From Marinomonas sp. KMM3893 (GTDB lineage: Bacteria; Pseudomonadota; Gammaproteobacteria; Pseudomonadales; Marinomonadaceae): 64,000 bases of DNA. Positions 37,546 to 50,254 of this stretch are shown in pieces. A model generated the notes under the pieces. The model made no database searches. It was not told the origin of the DNA and saw nothing but the letters and a program-made list of their open reading frames with translations. A program made the translations under genes and the position numbers. The stretch covers positions 496,001-560,000 of the forward strand of contig NZ_SJSC01000003.1 in NCBI RefSeq assembly GCF_004352855.1, given 5' to 3'. Within the stretch, counting starts at the first letter, position 1, and every line of letters starts with the position of its first letter.

Positions 37546-38817
37546 ATGATAGTCGGTTTGGATGTAGGCACATCAAAAGTTATTTGCTTAGTCGGAGAAG
37601 TTCTGGCTGACGGTAGTTTGGAAATTGTCGGTATTGGCTCTCACAGCTCTAAGGGAATGAAGCGCGGTGTTGTTATTAATATTGAATCGACCGTTCAATC
37701 TATACAGAGAGCTGTAGAAGAAGCTGAATTAATGGCAGGGTGTAATATTCATTCTGTTTACGTGAGTGTCGCGGGAAGCCATATTCGAAGCTTGAATTCC
37801 CATGGTATTGTTGCGGTCAAAAATGGTGAAGTGCAAAAAGAAGATGTAGATCGAGTGATTGATGCGGCGCAAGCGGTACCGATTTCTTCTGATCAACGTG
37901 TTCTGCATATTCTCCCGCAGGAATATCACATTGACTCGCAAGAAGGCATTAAAGATCCTTTAGGCATGTCTGGGGTTCGCTTAGAAGCCAATGTGCATAT
38001 GATTTCAGGCGCCGCGAATGCGGTGATGAATGTTGAAAAATGCATTAAACGTTGTGGTCTGGGTGTCGATGGTGTGATTTTATCGCAACTGGCGTCCAGT
38101 GAGTCTTCCTTGAGCGAAGATGAGAAAGAGTTAGGCGTTTGCTTGGTGGACATTGGTGCGGGTACATCGGATATCGCGGTTTGGCTTGATGGTGCGTTGC
38201 ATCATACTGCGGTGGTACCAGTAGCAGGGGATCAAGTGACGAACGACATTTCTATGGCGTTGCGTACTCCGACTCAGCATGCGGAAGAAATTAAAGTGAA
38301 ATACGCTTGCGCTATGTCTTCGCTCGCCACAGTCGACCAGGCTATTCAGGTGCCAAGTGTCGGGGACAGACAGCCAAGAACAATTTCTCGCCATGCTCTA
38401 GCAGAGGTGGTTGAAGCAAGGTATGAAGAAATTTACAGTTTAATTCAAGATGAATTAAGACGCAGCGGATACGCCGAGCGCATCCCTGCAGGTATTGTAA
38501 TTACTGGCGGTACCTCTCTTATGGAGGGGGCAGCTGAGTTAGCAGAAAGAGTATTTGATATGCCAGTTCGCTTATCGGTACCAGATTGTGCTAAAGGAAT
38601 GTCGGACATTGTCGATAACCCGATATATTCAACAAGCGTTGGATTATTGGCTTATGGAAGTAAGGAGGCTGAGACTGCTGAGCCCTCTAAGCAAGTTATG
38701 TCTAAGACGCAAAATAAACGAGATACATCATTGCTAGCAGCAAAAGAAACCGGGTCGTCCTTCAGTGCAGCGAAGGTGTGGCACAATGTAAAACACTGGT
38801 TTCAGAGCTACATGTAG
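37546..38817 (+). CDS. ftsA: Cell division protein FtsA
   Basis: FtsA is an actin-fold ATPase that tethers FtsZ to the membrane. The 423 residues start MIVGLDVGTSKV (phosphate 1 motif). A 1C domain (about 75-160), VCLVDIGAGTSDIAVW (phosphate 2), GIVITGGTSLMEG (adenosine motif) and a C-terminal amphipathic helix (KVWHNVKHWFQSYM) for membrane binding follow. The start has GGGAAGG upstream. Confidence 0.97.
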   Translation: MIVGLDVGTSKVICLVGEVLADGSLEIVGIGSHSSKGMKRGVVINIESTVQSIQRAVEEAELMAGCNIHSVYVSVAGSHIRSLNSHGIVAVKNGEVQKEDVDRVIDAAQAVPISSDQRVLHILPQEYHIDSQEGIKDPLGMSGVRLEANVHMISGAANAVMNVEKCIKRCGLGVDGVILSQLASSESSLSEDEKELGVCLVDIGAGTSDIAVWLDGALHHTAVVPVAGDQVTNDISMALRTPTQHAEEIKVKYACAMSSLATVDQAIQVPSVGDRQPRTISRHALAEVVEARYEEIYSLIQDELRRSGYAERIPAGIVITGGTSLMEGAAELAERVFDMPVRLSVPDCAKGMSDIVDNPIYSTSVGLLAYGSKEAETAEPSKQVMSKTQNKRDTSLLAAKETGSSFSAAKVWHNVKHWFQSYM

Positions 38818-38856
38818 TTAGCGTTGAGAACGAATTAATTAAGGAGCTATAAGCCC

Positions 38857-40101
38857 ATGAACGTCTTTGATTTAGCCGATGAAAATTTATCTGATAACGC
38901 TGTTATTAAGGTTATCGGTGTTGGTGGTGGTGGCGGTAACGCTGTTCGTCACATGCTTGAAAGTCAGTTGGAGGGGGTTGAGTTTATCTGCGCCAACACT
39001 GACTCCAAAGCACTAACGGGTTTTGATACTGGAGTATCTTTACAGTTAGGTACAACGATTACAAAAGGTCTTGGAGCGGGTGCGAACCCAGAAGTTGGTC
39101 GTGATTCGGCGCTTGAAGATCAAGAAAAAATTACACAATTGTTAACCGGTGCCGATATGGTGTTTATCACCGCAGGCATGGGCGGTGGTACAGGTACAGG
39201 TGCTGCGCCGGTAATTGCTAAAGTGGCCCGTGAACTTGGTATTCTGACGGTTGCTGTGGTGACTAAACCGTTTCCTTTCGAAGGACGTCGTCGCGCAAGA
39301 GTGGCAGAAGAAGGTGTTAAAGAATTGCGTGAAAATGTCGATTCATTAATTACTGTTCCAAATGAGCGCTTATTACCAGTATTGGGAAAAAACATCTCTC
39401 TACTGAAAGCGTTTGGTGAAGCCAACAATGTTTTGTTTAATGCGGTTCAGGGTATTACCGATTTGATTATGCGCCCTGGCTTGATCAACGTTGACTTTGC
39501 AGACGTAAGAACAGTGATGTCTGAAATGGGCATGGCGATGATGGGAACAGGTTCGGCTTCTGGTGATGACCGAGCAAGAGTGGCGGCGGAAGCGGCTATT
39601 CACAACCCATTATTGGAAGACATTAACCTTAGGGGCGCCCGTGGTGTCCTAGTAAACATCACAGCTAACGAAGAAGTTGGTTTGTCAGAGTTTACTGAGG
39701 TTGGTGGGATTATTGAAGAATACGCATCAGAAGATGCGACTGTTGTAATTGGTTGTGCAATCGATCCAAGTGTTGGAGACGAGATGCGAGTTACAGTGGT
39801 TGCGACTGGTTTAGAAGGGCATTCCTCTGCAGAAATGCAGTCCGCTGTAGGAGAGTCAGTTGTTTCTCAACCAGTGCAGGCAAGTGTTGAACGTGTTGTT
39901 GAAGAAAAGCAAGTTGTTGCGCCTCAACAGCGATCAGCGTCTAGACCTGTTGCTGCTTCCTCTGCGGTTAAGCGAGAAGAAGCGGTTGAGAAAAGCTCGG
40001 ACTCTGAAGGGGGCGATTTGAACGAATCTGCTTCATCAGCGAGTGGTGATAAATTGTCATACTTGGACATTCCCGCTTTTTTGCGTCGGCAAGCTGATTA
40101 G
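38857..40101 (+). CDS. ftsZ: Cell division protein FtsZ
   Basis: FtsZ is the tubulin homologue that forms the Z ring. Of its 414 residues the GTPase core covers about 10-315, with the tubulin signature [12 protein letters not shown] (about 108-119) and the T7 loop [12 protein letters not shown] variable, charged, Ser/Glu-rich linker (about 320-395) follows, then the conserved C-terminal peptide [11 protein letters not shown] for FtsA and ZipA binding. A TAAGGAGC ribosome binding site precedes the start, and the ftsA stop is 39 bases upstream. Confidence 0.98.
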   Translation: MNVFDLADENLSDNAVIKVIGVGGGGGNAVRHMLESQLEGVEFICANTDSKALTGFDTGVSLQLGTTITKGLGAGANPEVGRDSALEDQEKITQLLTGADMVFITAGMGGGTGTGAAPVIAKVARELGILTVAVVTKPFPFEGRRRARVAEEGVKELRENVDSLITVPNERLLPVLGKNISLLKAFGEANNVLFNAVQGITDLIMRPGLINVDFADVRTVMSEMGMAMMGTGSASGDDRARVAAEAAIHNPLLEDINLRGARGVLVNITANEEVGLSEFTEVGGIIEEYASEDATVVIGCAIDPSVGDEMRVTVVATGLEGHSSAEMQSAVGESVVSQPVQASVERVVEEKQVVAPQQRSASRPVAASSAVKREEAVEKSSDSEGGDLNESASSASGDKLSYLDIPAFLRRQAD

Positions 40102-40155
40102 TTTGCGTAAAAAAGATGCAAGCATAAGGCGTTGAATTGTATAAAAATTGTGTTA

Positions 40156-40185
40156 TTGATATTGTTTCTTAATTGAAAATATATC
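40156..40185 (+). promoter_or_regulatory. Candidate lpxC promoter
   Basis: TTGATA (40156-40161) and TATATC (40180-40185) are 18 bases apart in the AT-rich 108-base gap after ftsZ, about 25 bases before the lpxC start. Confidence 0.35.
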
Positions 40186-40209
40186 TTGTCATGTAAGTGT
40201 AGGAATCTA

Positions 40210-41127
40210 ATGGTACGTCAACACACATTAAAAAACATTATTCGAGCTACCGGTGTAGGTCTTCACTCAGGTGAGAAGGTGTATTTGACATTAAAGCCGG
40301 CTCCTGTAAACACAGGGATAGTTTTTGTCCGTACAGACTTGGATCCAGTAGTGGAAATTCCTGGTGATGCACGCGCAGTTGGCTCAACAAATTTCGCTAC
40401 GGCTTTATGCAAAGGAGATGTGAAGGTTAGTACCGTAGAACATCTACTCTCTGCTATGGCTGGCTTGGGTGTGGATAACGCCTATGTCGAAGTGAGCGCT
40501 AGTGAAGTTCCATTAATGGATGGCAGTGCCAGCCCATTTGTGTTTCTTCTTCAGTCTGCAGGCTTGGAAGCGCAAAGTGCGCCTAAGAAGTTTATTCGTA
40601 TTAAGAAGCCGATTCGAGTTGAAGACGGTGACAAATACGCAACTTTAGAGCCTCATACTGGTTTTCGCTTGTCATTCACTATTGATTTTCAGCATCCAGC
40701 GATTGGTGAAGATGTTCAGCATACTTCTTTTGATTTCTCTACAACGACCTTCGTTAAAGAAATCAGTCGAGCTCGAACATTTGGTTTTATGAAGGACCTT
40801 GAGTACTTCAAAAACAACAATCTAGCACGCGGTGCTAACATGGAAAATGCCATCGTACTTGATGATTTCCGTGTACTGAATGACGAAGGCTTGCGCTACC
40901 GCGATGAGTTAGTCAGACATAAAGTGCTGGATGCAATTGGTGATTTGTATCTTCTTGGTCATAGTTTGATCGGGGAATACAAGGCTTTTAAATCTGGACA
41001 TGCTTTGAATAATAAGCTTTTGTTGGCACTACTTGAGCAGCAAGAAGCTTGGGAATATGTTGTCTTCGAAGACGAAGCTCAAGCAAAACCTATTTCGTAT
41101 GTTGAGCCTGCCTTCGCTGGCGCTTAA
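40210..41127 (+). CDS. lpxC: UDP-3-O-acyl-N-acetylglucosamine deacetylase LpxC
   Basis: LpxC catalyses the committed, zinc-dependent step of lipid A synthesis. ATG 40210 gives 305 residues, the same as in E. coli. Zinc ligands are H78 (in [14 protein letters not shown]) and the His/Asp pair in the C-terminal [14 protein letters not shown]; the catalytic [15 protein letters not shown] segment is intact. In enterobacteria LpxC is degraded by FtsH, which may also hold here. A strong terminator separates it from secA. Confidence 0.97.
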   Translation: MVRQHTLKNIIRATGVGLHSGEKVYLTLKPAPVNTGIVFVRTDLDPVVEIPGDARAVGSTNFATALCKGDVKVSTVEHLLSAMAGLGVDNAYVEVSASEVPLMDGSASPFVFLLQSAGLEAQSAPKKFIRIKKPIRVEDGDKYATLEPHTGFRLSFTIDFQHPAIGEDVQHTSFDFSTTTFVKEISRARTFGFMKDLEYFKNNNLARGANMENAIVLDDFRVLNDEGLRYRDELVRHKVLDAIGDLYLLGHSLIGEYKAFKSGHALNNKLLLALLEQQEAWEYVVFEDEAQAKPISYVEPAFAGA

Positions 41128-41154
41128 TAATTGATCGAATTGCTAAAAATCGCC

Positions 41155-41184
41155 AAAAAGCCAGACTAAATGTCTGGCTTTTTT
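41155..41184 (+). terminator. Intrinsic terminator after lpxC
   Basis: A 12-bp stem AAAAAGCCAGAC (41155-41166) / GTCTGGCTTTTT (41172-41183), loop TAAAT, with a continuing T-run, ends the dcw-lpxC transcript. Confidence 0.9.
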
Positions 41185-41271
41185 GTGTTTAGTGCCTTGA
41201 TATTTCATGTTTTGTCCCACATTACCGTGGTAGACTCTATTCATTACTAATTTGGCTGCGTTGTATTCAAG

Positions 41272-43974
41272 ATGTTAGGAACTGTAATTAAAAAGGTAAT
41301 CGGTACAAAGAATGACCGAGAAGTGAAACGATTTAAAAAAGTCGTTACTCAAATTAATAAGCTTGAAGAATCTTTCAGCAAGCTCTCCGATGACGAACTT
41401 TCCGCTAAGACAAATGAGTTTCGCGAGCGAGTATCAAAAGGTGAATCCTTAGACGCTTTATTGCCTGAAGCTTTTGCGACGGTTCGAGAAGGCAGTCGCA
41501 GGGTGATGGGAATGCGGCATTTTGATGTGCAGCTGATCGGCGGCATGGTCCTTCATGAAGGTAAAATTGCAGAGATGCGTACCGGTGAAGGTAAAACGCT
41601 TGTAGCGACGCTGGCTGTATATTTGAATGCAATTTCCTCTAAAGGGGTTCATGTTGTTACCGTGAATGACTATCTCGCGAAGCGTGACGCCAATTGGATG
41701 CGTCCGCTTTATGAGTTTTTAGACATGAGTGTCGGTGTTGTGTTTTCTGGCCAAGACCGAGATGACAAGCGAGCTGCTTATTTAAGTGACATTACCTATG
41801 GCACAAATAACGAATTTGGTTTCGATTATTTGCGCGATAACATGGTCTTTCGTTTTGAAGATAGAGTGCAGCGTGAGCTTAACTTTACTGTTGTCGATGA
41901 GGTTGACTCTATCCTTATTGATGAAGCCAGAACGCCGTTAATTATTTCTGGTGCGGTAGAAGACAGCTCAGAACAGTACCGAAAGATCAATCACTTGCCG
42001 CCGTTGTTAACGCGACAAGAGGCTGAAGAAGCTATGGAAGAGGCGAGCGGGCATTATGTGTTCGATGAGTCTCAGAAGAGCATTGAGCTGACTGAAAATG
42101 GTCACCAGTTTGTAGAAAGTTGGTTGGTTGAGCAGGGTATGCTGCAAGAAGGTGACAGTCTATATGCGGCGGGTAACTTGTCGTTGTTGCATCATGTTCA
42201 TGCGTGTCTAAAAGCCCATGTCATCTTTCGTAAAAACATTGATTATGTGGTTCAAAACAATGAAGTGGTTATTGTTGATGAGCACACCGGACGTACGATG
42301 CAAGGTCGACGTTGGTCAGAAGGTATTCACCAGGCAGTAGAAGCCAAAGAAGGTGTTACCATTCAGGCTGAAAGTCAGACATTGGCATCGACGACCTTCC
42401 AGAACTACTTCCGTTTGTACGAGAACTTGTCTGGTATGACGGGGACCGCGGACACTGAAGCGTTCGAATTTCAGCAAATCTATGGCTTGTCTGTTGTGGT
42501 TATTCCGACCAATAAACAAGTTCAGCGAAAAGATTTCAATGACCTTATCTACATGTCTACTGAAGATAAGTTTGAGGCGATTGTTGTTGATATTGAAGAC
42601 AATGTGGCTCAAGGGCGTCCTATCCTCGTGGGTACTGCGTCGATAGAATATTCTGAGTTGTTGTCTGAATACCTCAATAAGAAAAACATTAAACACAATG
42701 TATTGAATGCCAAGCAGCATGAGCGTGAAGCGCAAATTGTTGCGGAAGCGGGTCGTCCGGGCGCTGTTACTATTGCGACTAACATGGCGGGTCGAGGCAC
42801 GGATATTGTGTTGGGTGGTAACTTACAGGTTGAGATTGATCAACTTGGTGAATCTGCTTCCCAAGAAGAAATTGATGCTTTGAAAGCGGACTGGAAACAG
42901 CGTAACGAAGCGGTATTGGCTGCAGGTGGTTTGCATATTATTGGTACGGAGCGTCATGAATCGCGTCGTATAGATAATCAGTTGCGTGGCCGAGCGGGTC
43001 GTCAAGGTGATGTGGGTTCTTCGCGTTTTTACTTGTCTCTTGAAGATAGCTTAATGCGAATCTTCATGTCTGATCGCATCAAGAAAATGATGATGGCGTT
43101 GGGTATGGAGAAGGGTGAAGCCATTGAGCATAAAATGGTCTCAAATGCGATTGAAAAAGCTCAGCGTAAAGTAGAGGGGCGCAACTTCGATATTCGTAAG
43201 CAACTGCTTGAATACGATGATGTGGCGAATGATCAGCGTCAGGTTATCTACCGTCAGCGTTTCGATATGATGGTGTCGGAAGATTTATCAGAAGCGATTT
43301 CTGCGATGCGTGAAGAAGTGGTAACGAATTTAATTGATGAATTTGTTCCGCCGCAAAGTGTTTATGATCAATGGGATCTAAAAGGTCTAGAAGATAAAAT
43401 TCGTAATGAGTTTGGTCTTGAGTTACCTGTTGCGCAATGGGTAGAAGAAGATTCGAAATTGTACGAAGAGCCATTGCGTCAAAAAATCCTTGATGCTTTT
43501 GTTAGTGATTATGCTGAGAAAGAGTCTGCAGCCGGTGCTGAGCCGCTTAGATCTTTTGAGAAGCAAGTGTTGCTGCAAGTATTGGATACGCTTTGGAAAG
43601 AGCATTTGCAAACAATGGACATGCTTCGTCAGGGTATTCACTTACGTGGTTATGCTCAGAAGAATCCAAAGCAAGAATATAAGCGAGAAGCGTTTGAGCT
43701 TTTCCAAGATTTGCTGGAGCAGGTCAAATTTGAAGTGATCCAGATAGTCACGCGAGTGAAGGTTCAATCGCCTGAAGAATCTGAAAAAATCGAAGAAGCG
43801 CGTCGACTTCATGAAGAAAAAACTCAGCTAAGCATGCAGCACGAGTCTACATCGGTACTTTCTGATGATGGTGTTGCTGGAGATGGCGCACAATACCCTA
43901 AAGTTGGGCGTAATGAGCCTTGTCCTTGTGGGTCTGGTAAAAAATACAAGCAATGTCATGGCAGTCTGGTTTAG
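41272..43974 (+). CDS. secA: Preprotein translocase ATPase SecA
   Basis: SecA drives post-translational protein export through SecYEG. The 900-residue length and order of domains are standard. NBD1 has Walker A GEGKT (K108) and the [15 protein letters not shown] segment. The PPXD, NBD2 ([26 protein letters not shown]), and helical wing/scaffold domains follow. The C-terminal zinc/SecB-binding tail carries C884, C886, C895 and H896. The start lies 88 bases after the lpxC terminator, and no secM-like arrest gene is in the gap. Confidence 0.98.
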   Translation: MLGTVIKKVIGTKNDREVKRFKKVVTQINKLEESFSKLSDDELSAKTNEFRERVSKGESLDALLPEAFATVREGSRRVMGMRHFDVQLIGGMVLHEGKIAEMRTGEGKTLVATLAVYLNAISSKGVHVVTVNDYLAKRDANWMRPLYEFLDMSVGVVFSGQDRDDKRAAYLSDITYGTNNEFGFDYLRDNMVFRFEDRVQRELNFTVVDEVDSILIDEARTPLIISGAVEDSSEQYRKINHLPPLLTRQEAEEAMEEASGHYVFDESQKSIELTENGHQFVESWLVEQGMLQEGDSLYAAGNLSLLHHVHACLKAHVIFRKNIDYVVQNNEVVIVDEHTGRTMQGRRWSEGIHQAVEAKEGVTIQAESQTLASTTFQNYFRLYENLSGMTGTADTEAFEFQQIYGLSVVVIPTNKQVQRKDFNDLIYMSTEDKFEAIVVDIEDNVAQGRPILVGTASIEYSELLSEYLNKKNIKHNVLNAKQHEREAQIVAEAGRPGAVTIATNMAGRGTDIVLGGNLQVEIDQLGESASQEEIDALKADWKQRNEAVLAAGGLHIIGTERHESRRIDNQLRGRAGRQGDVGSSRFYLSLEDSLMRIFMSDRIKKMMMALGMEKGEAIEHKMVSNAIEKAQRKVEGRNFDIRKQLLEYDDVANDQRQVIYRQRFDMMVSEDLSEAISAMREEVVTNLIDEFVPPQSVYDQWDLKGLEDKIRNEFGLELPVAQWVEEDSKLYEEPLRQKILDAFVSDYAEKESAAGAEPLRSFEKQVLLQVLDTLWKEHLQTMDMLRQGIHLRGYAQKNPKQEYKREAFELFQDLLEQVKFEVIQIVTRVKVQSPEESEKIEEARRLHEEKTQLSMQHESTSVLSDDGVAGDGAQYPKVGRNEPCPCGSGKKYKQCHGSLV

Positions 43975-43988
43975 TAGAGGGTAGTTAA

Positions 43989-45209
43989 ATGGCGGTAGGG
44001 TTGCAGGATTTCCCCAATATCCCAGAAATTAAGGGTGTGAAGATTGGGTTCGCTGAAGCGGGCATTAAAAAGCCAAACAAAAAAGACCTTGTTGTTTTTG
44101 AGTTGTGTGAAGGGGCAGCTGTTGCAGGCGTTTTCACCCAAAATGCTTTTTGTGCGGCGCCGGTTCGTGTTTGTCAAAAGCATTTGCTTGGCTCTGATAT
44201 TCGATATTTGTTAATAAATACGGGTAACGCTAATGCGGGCACTGGTAAGCAAGGTATGGAAAATGCTTTGCTGACGTGTCAGGAGCTTGCTCGCTCTGCT
44301 GGTGTGGCCGCAGAGTCTGTTTTGCCTTTTTCTACCGGTGTCATTGGTGAGCCTTTGCCTGTTGCTAAAATCCTAGCGGCTCTGCCGACGGCCTTGTCTT
44401 CTCTTGAAGGGGATAATTGGAAGGCGGCGGGTCTTGGTATTATGACGACAGACACCTTGCCTAAAGGTTCTGTTAGGACGTTTGAGTTTGACGGACGTCG
44501 CTATACGGTTGCCGGTATCTCTAAAGGTGCTGGCATGATTCGCCCTAATATGGCGACCATGTTGGGTTATGTGTTTAGTGATATTGCCCTTGATAAAGCA
44601 TTGCTTCAGCAGATGTTATCGTCTGTTGTGAATAAGAGCTTCAACCGTATTACCGTTGATAGTGATACTTCTACTAACGATTCTTGTATTGCGGTCGCGA
44701 CTGGTGCGGCAGGTAATGATCTCGTTACGGATATTAATTCGCCTTTGGCGCAAGCCTTTTTGGCGGCCTTTACCGAAGTTATGCAAGAGTTGGCGCATGC
44801 CATCGTGCGTGATGGGGAAGGTGCCACCAAGTTTGTCACTATTAAGGTTCAGGGCGCTAAGCTTGAGTCTGATGCGACAAAAGTGGCGTTTGAAGTGGCG
44901 CACTCTCCTTTGGTGAAAACGGCGTTGTTCGCGTCTGATCCAAATTGGGGTCGTATTTTAGCGGTCGTGGGTCGTGCTGGTGTTGAGGCATTGGATGTTG
45001 ATAAGGTGCAGCTTCATATTAACGGCTTTGAAATCGCGCGAGATGGCTGTCGTTCGCCAGATTATCTAGAAGAACATGGTCAAGAAGCCATGGCGCCAGA
45101 GGAAATTCAGATTCAAATTGATCTGGGTGCCGGTGATTCTTCGGATACGGTGTGGACAACGGATTTCTCTCACGAATACGTGACCATTAATGCGGATTAC
45201 CGAACCTGA
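43989..45209 (+). CDS. argJ: Bifunctional glutamate N-acetyltransferase / amino-acid acetyltransferase ArgJ
   Basis: ArgJ recycles the acetyl group between N-acetylornithine and glutamate in arginine synthesis. The 406-residue proenzyme carries the self-cleavage site in PNMATML, with the nucleophile Thr190 forming the new N-terminus of the beta chain. The INTGNANAGTG oxyanion region and the C-terminal SHEYVTINADYRT ending are intact. A bifunctional role (also making N-acetylglutamate) is likely but not provable here. It lies 14 bases after secA and overlaps mutT. Confidence 0.96.
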   Translation: MAVGLQDFPNIPEIKGVKIGFAEAGIKKPNKKDLVVFELCEGAAVAGVFTQNAFCAAPVRVCQKHLLGSDIRYLLINTGNANAGTGKQGMENALLTCQELARSAGVAAESVLPFSTGVIGEPLPVAKILAALPTALSSLEGDNWKAAGLGIMTTDTLPKGSVRTFEFDGRRYTVAGISKGAGMIRPNMATMLGYVFSDIALDKALLQQMLSSVVNKSFNRITVDSDTSTNDSCIAVATGAAGNDLVTDINSPLAQAFLAAFTEVMQELAHAIVRDGEGATKFVTIKVQGAKLESDATKVAFEVAHSPLVKTALFASDPNWGRILAVVGRAGVEALDVDKVQLHINGFEIARDGCRSPDYLEEHGQEAMAPEEIQIQIDLGAGDSSDTVWTTDFSHEYVTINADYRT

Positions 45210-45592
45210 TGTTGGTGCGTGTAGCGGCTGGGATTATCCTTCGGGAAGGTCAGGTGTTTATTGCTTTGCGAAAGCGTGACCAGCATCAAGGTGGTTTATG
45301 GGAATTTCCAGGCGGCAAGTGTGAGTCGAATGAGACTCCCTTGCAGGCTTTGTCTCGTGAGTTGCTAGAAGAGTGTGGTATCAAGGTTCAGTACGCGGAG
45401 CACTTTCAAACGGTTGCTCATGACTATGGTGATAAGCAGGTTGAATTGATTTTTTATACCGTGTCTCAGTTTTTGGGTGAGGCGACAGGGAAGGAAGGTC
45501 AAGAAGTGTGTTGGGTTGCTGTGTCAGAGCTTGCTGATTATGACTTTCCGGAAGCGAATCAGATCATTGTGAAGGCTTTGTTAGCAGGTTAA
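45209..45592 (+). CDS. mutT: 8-oxo-dGTP diphosphatase MutT (Nudix)
   Basis: MutT removes oxidised 8-oxo-dGTP from the nucleotide pool. The 127 residues contain a complete Nudix box, GGKCESNETPLQALSRELLEECGI (split here as GGKCESNE at about 35-42 and RELLEECGI at about 50-58). The start overlaps the argJ stop by one base. The family and location after argJ support MutT rather than another Nudix enzyme; there is no fused thiamine-synthase-like domain. Confidence 0.9.
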   Translation: MLVRVAAGIILREGQVFIALRKRDQHQGGLWEFPGGKCESNETPLQALSRELLEECGIKVQYAEHFQTVAHDYGDKQVELIFYTVSQFLGEATGKEGQEVCWVAVSELADYDFPEANQIIVKALLAG

Positions 45593-45618
45593 TTGTTAGC
45601 GATCTGCAGTAAACGTAT

Positions 45619-45653
45619 AAAAAGCATCGTAAGTCATTACGGTGCTTTTTTTT
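45619..45653 (+). terminator. Intrinsic terminator after mutT
   Basis: GCATCGTAA (45624-45632) pairs with TTACGGTGC (45637-45645, one G-T pair), flanked by A5 and an 8-T run. Confidence 0.85.
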
Positions 45654-45685
45654 GCCTTGCTGATGGTTTGGGTTTTCTAGGGATG

Positions 45686-45722
45686 AAAAAAAACGACCGC
45701 TACGAGAATGTAGGGTCGTTTT
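45686..45722 (-). terminator. Intrinsic terminator after gatB
   Basis: AAAACGACC (45690-45698) pairs with GGTCGTTTT (45714-45722), with an inner CTAC/GTAG helix and one bulged base. Read on the minus strand it ends in eight T, placing it as the gatCAB terminator. Confidence 0.85.
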
Positions 45723-45739
45723 ATTTGTGCTTATCAGGG

Positions 45740-47185
45740 TTAGCCTTTTAGCATTTTCGCAAGGATAGGGTTGACCATTCCTGGGTTTGCCTTGCCTTGA
45801 GAGGCTTTCATGACTTGGCCAACAAAGAAGCCAATCATTTTCTTCTGTTTGTCGGGTTCTGCGGCACGATACTGTTCAACTTGGGCGGCATTTGCGTCCA
45901 AAATGGTTTGGATCATGCTTTCGATTGCACCAGTGTCGGTTACCTGTTTCAGGCCTTTTGCATCGATAATCTCATCCGCAGAGCCTTCGCCGTCCCACAT
46001 TGCTTGCAGTACGTCTTTCGCTGTTTTGCCGTTAATAGTGTTGTCTTTAATGCGAGCAAGTAGCTCGCCAAAGGCGTTGGCATCCACTGGCGAATTGGCG
46101 ATGTCTAATTGGGACTGGTTGAGTAGCTTGCTTAGCTCGCCCATCACCCAGTTGGCCGTTAGTTTAGGGTCTTGGTTGACCTTGTTGGCGGCTTCAAAGT
46201 AATCCGCCATTGCGCGTGAAGAGGAAAGAACATGGGCGTCATAGTCGCTCAAGTTGTACTCGCTCTGGAAGCGCTCTGCTTTTTGACTTGGTAGTTCCGG
46301 TAGGTTGGCTTTTATCTGGTCAACGTACTCTTGGGTCAAGACGATAGGCAGTAAGTCAGGGCAGGGAAAGTAGCGATAATCGTTGGCGTCTTCTTTAGAG
46401 CGCATGCTGCGAGTTTCGTTTTTCTCTGGATCGTAAAGGCGTGTTTCCTGAATAATGCGGCCGCCATCTTCGAGAATGTCTGCTTGACGTTCAATTTCGG
46501 TGTAGATGGCTTTTTCAATAAAGCGGAAAGAGTTGACGTTTTTGATCTCGGTGCGAGTACCGTATTCTTCCTGACCTTTTGGGCGTAGCGATAGGTTAAT
46601 GTCGCAGCGCATTGAGCCTTCCGCCATATTGCCGTCACAAATGCCAAGGTAGGTTACGATGGAGTGAATCATCTTAACGTAAGCAACGGCTTCTTTTGCG
46701 GAGCGAATATCGGGTTCTGAAACGATCTCTAGTAGTGGTGTGCTAGAGCGGTTTAAATCGATGCCCGTCATACCTTGGAAGTCTTCGTGCAAAGACTTGC
46801 CGGCGTCTTCTTCAAGATGGGCGCGAGTGATGCCCACGCGGGTTGTGGTGCCGTCTTCTAGAGTGACGTCTAGGTAGCCCTTGCCAACAATCGGATGGTC
46901 CATTTGGCTAGTTTGGTAGCCTTTTGGCAAATCTGGGTAGAAGTAGTTCTTGCGAGCAAACACGGACGTCATGCCGATTTCTGCATTGATTGCGTGACCA
47001 AACATAACGGCCATGCGTAGCGCTTCTTTGTTGAATACAGGTAAGGCGCCAGGCATGCCTAGGTCAACCAGTGTGGTTTGTGTGTTTGGCTCGGCGCCAA
47101 ACCCTACTGCCGCACCAGAAAATAACTTTGATTTAGTAGAGAGCTGAGTATGAATCTCAAGGCCAATAACAACTTCCCAGTTCAT
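45740..47185 (-). CDS. gatB: Aspartyl/glutamyl-tRNA(Asn/Gln) amidotransferase subunit B
   Basis: GatB binds the mischarged tRNA and activates its acyl group in the GatCAB complex. The 481 residues start with the family [16 protein letters not shown] and include the [11 protein letters not shown] and [10 protein letters not shown] signatures. The C-terminal YqeY-like helical tail (about 330-480) ends in [18 protein letters not shown]. It is the last gene of the gatC-gatA-gatB unit. Its presence suggests indirect charging of at least one of tRNA-Gln or tRNA-Asn. Confidence 0.97.
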   Translation of the reverse strand: MNWEVVIGLEIHTQLSTKSKLFSGAAVGFGAEPNTQTTLVDLGMPGALPVFNKEALRMAVMFGHAINAEIGMTSVFARKNYFYPDLPKGYQTSQMDHPIVGKGYLDVTLEDGTTTRVGITRAHLEEDAGKSLHEDFQGMTGIDLNRSSTPLLEIVSEPDIRSAKEAVAYVKMIHSIVTYLGICDGNMAEGSMRCDINLSLRPKGQEEYGTRTEIKNVNSFRFIEKAIYTEIERQADILEDGGRIIQETRLYDPEKNETRSMRSKEDANDYRYFPCPDLLPIVLTQEYVDQIKANLPELPSQKAERFQSEYNLSDYDAHVLSSSRAMADYFEAANKVNQDPKLTANWVMGELSKLLNQSQLDIANSPVDANAFGELLARIKDNTINGKTAKDVLQAMWDGEGSADEIIDAKGLKQVTDTGAIESMIQTILDANAAQVEQYRAAEPDKQKKMIGFFVGQVMKASQGKANPGMVNPILAKMLKG

Positions 47186-47187
47186 GC

Positions 47188-48648
47188 TTATGCTCCTTTT
47201 GCCATAGTAGGTGTTTGTAGGTGCCAGTCAGTATTTTGTTGATACTGGTGCGCTATGTTCAGCAACTTGGCTTCAGCAAAGTAATTGCCCATGATTTGTA
47301 GGCCAACAGGCATGTTGTCGACAAAGCCTGCTGGAACAGACATAGCAGGGATGCCGGCAAGGTTCACTGAAAGGGTGTAGATGTCTTCCAGATACATGGC
47401 CACAGGGTCGTTTGTTTTACTGCCAAGATCGAAAGCGGTAGTCGGTGCAACAGGTCCCATGATGACATCAACCTCATTGAGTGCGTTGACGAAATCTTCT
47501 TTGATTAGGCGGCGGATTTTTTGTGCTTTTAAGTAGTAAGCGTCGTAATAACCTTCAGAAAGCGCATAGGTACCGACCATGATGCGTTTTTGTACTTCGG
47601 TGCCAAAGCCTTCTGCGCGAGAGCGAGTGTACATGTCGAGCAGGTCTTTCGGATCGTCACAGCGATGACCAAAGCGAACGCCATCAAAGCGAGATAGGTT
47701 GGAAGACGCTTCAGACGGCGCAATGACGTAGTAAGACGGAATGCTTAGTTGAAGGTTTGGTAGGGACACTTCTTTCACGGTCGCGCCAAGCTTTTCGAAT
47801 TCTTTTACGGCGGCCATTATGGTGTCGGCGACCTTGGCGTCTAAGCCGTCACCAAAGTATTCTTTTGGCAAGCCGATTTTAAGGCCCGCTAGTGGCGCAT
47901 TTAAGTTGGCTAGGTAGTCTTCTTTAGGGGTTTCAGAAGAGGTTGAGTCTTTGTCGTCAAAGCCTGCCATGGCTTGCATTAAGTGGGCGCAATCTTCAGC
48001 GCTTTTTGCCATCGGGCCGCCTTGGTCTAGGCTGGAGGCGTAGGCGATCATGCCAAAGCGAGAAACGCGACCGTAAGTCGGTTTAAGGCCAGTGATGCCA
48101 CAAAAAGAGGCCGGTTGGCGAATGGAGCCGCCAGTGTCTGTGCCAGTAGCCGCAACGGCAAGGCCTGCAGCAACCGCAGCGGCGGAGCCGCCAGAAGAGC
48201 CACCAGGAACCTTGTTTAGGTTCCATGGGTTTTTAACGGCGCCATAGAAGCTGTTTTCATTGGAGGAACCCATCGCGAACTCGTCCATGTTGGTTTTGCC
48301 TAGCATGACAGCACCCGCTTGTTGAATGCGGCTGGTGACGGTCGATTCGTAAGGTGGGATGAAGTTGTTCAGCATTTTGGAGCCACAAGTGGTTAAAACG
48401 TCTTGGGTGCAAAACAAATCTTTATGAGCAATCGGAATGCCGGTAAGGCTGCTGCTACTGCCGTTTGCAATGGCGGTGTCAGCGGCTTTCGCTTGTTGTA
48501 GGGCAAGTTCGTCACTGATGGTGATAAAGCTGTTCAGTTGCGGGTCGAGTGCCTGAATGCGATCTAGAAATAGGCGAGTCAATTCGACGCTGGAAATCTC
48601 TTTGTTGCGCAGTTGTTGCGCGAGGGTGGCAATGCTTTGTTCAAACAT
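47188..48648 (-). CDS. gatA: Aspartyl/glutamyl-tRNA(Asn/Gln) amidotransferase subunit A
   Basis: GatA is the glutaminase subunit, releasing ammonia for the GatB reaction. The 486 residues are of the amidase signature family with the Ser-cisSer-Lys triad K76 (in IAHKDLF), S151 (in PGGSSGGS) and S175 (in DTGGSIR). The rest is colinear with the family. It is two bases upstream of gatB and 12 bases downstream of gatC. Confidence 0.97.
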   Translation of the reverse strand: MFEQSIATLAQQLRNKEISSVELTRLFLDRIQALDPQLNSFITISDELALQQAKAADTAIANGSSSSLTGIPIAHKDLFCTQDVLTTCGSKMLNNFIPPYESTVTSRIQQAGAVMLGKTNMDEFAMGSSNENSFYGAVKNPWNLNKVPGGSSGGSAAAVAAGLAVAATGTDTGGSIRQPASFCGITGLKPTYGRVSRFGMIAYASSLDQGGPMAKSAEDCAHLMQAMAGFDDKDSTSSETPKEDYLANLNAPLAGLKIGLPKEYFGDGLDAKVADTIMAAVKEFEKLGATVKEVSLPNLQLSIPSYYVIAPSEASSNLSRFDGVRFGHRCDDPKDLLDMYTRSRAEGFGTEVQKRIMVGTYALSEGYYDAYYLKAQKIRRLIKEDFVNALNEVDVIMGPVAPTTAFDLGSKTNDPVAMYLEDIYTLSVNLAGIPAMSVPAGFVDNMPVGLQIMGNYFAEAKLLNIAHQYQQNTDWHLQTPTMAKGA

Positions 48649-48660
48649 GGTTGGCTCTCG

Positions 48661-48948
48661 TTATTCAATCACTTGTGGGACTAGGAAAAGACCGGCTTCT
48701 GTTTGTGGCGCGTTGGCCAAAAAGGCATCGCGTTGATTGACCTCGGTCACTTCGTCTTCGCGTAAACGCTGTGTCATTTCAAGTGGATTAGAGAGTGGGG
48801 CAACGCCATCGGTATCAACCGATTGCATTTGCTCTACCAGTGATAATACGCTGGATAGGGAATGTTGGTACTGCACGGCATCTTCCTCGGTGAGGGCGAG
48901 GCGAGCCAAGTGTGCTATTTTTTGCACGTCTTGCTTGTCTATGGACAT
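48661..48948 (-). CDS. gatC: Aspartyl/glutamyl-tRNA(Asn/Gln) amidotransferase subunit C
   Basis: GatC is the small subunit that stabilises GatA and bridges it to GatB. The 95-residue protein has the typical opening (VQKIAHLARLALTEED) and the late LRED and TEAGLFLVPQVIE segments. It is first in the operon, with an AGGTGG ribosome binding site. It is divergent from mreB across about 236 bases. Confidence 0.95.
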   Translation of the reverse strand: MSIDKQDVQKIAHLARLALTEEDAVQYQHSLSSVLSLVEQMQSVDTDGVAPLSNPLEMTQRLREDEVTEVNQRDAFLANAPQTEAGLFLVPQVIE

Positions 48949-48984
48949 GTTCCACCTGATACTTGATTGTCGAAAATGGCTCCT

Positions 48985-50228
<1,244 letters not shown>

Positions 50229-50254
50229 TAGCTAGGAGCTACACCATTAATAAT

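Noticed and set aside
38915-38940. GGT-rich repeat near the start of ftsZ
   Set aside because: It encodes the glycine-rich nucleotide-binding loop of FtsZ and is not a separate repeat element.
41128-41271. A secM-like arrest gene between lpxC and secA
   Set aside because: The gap is only 144 bases and contains a terminator; no secretion-arrest reading frame is present.
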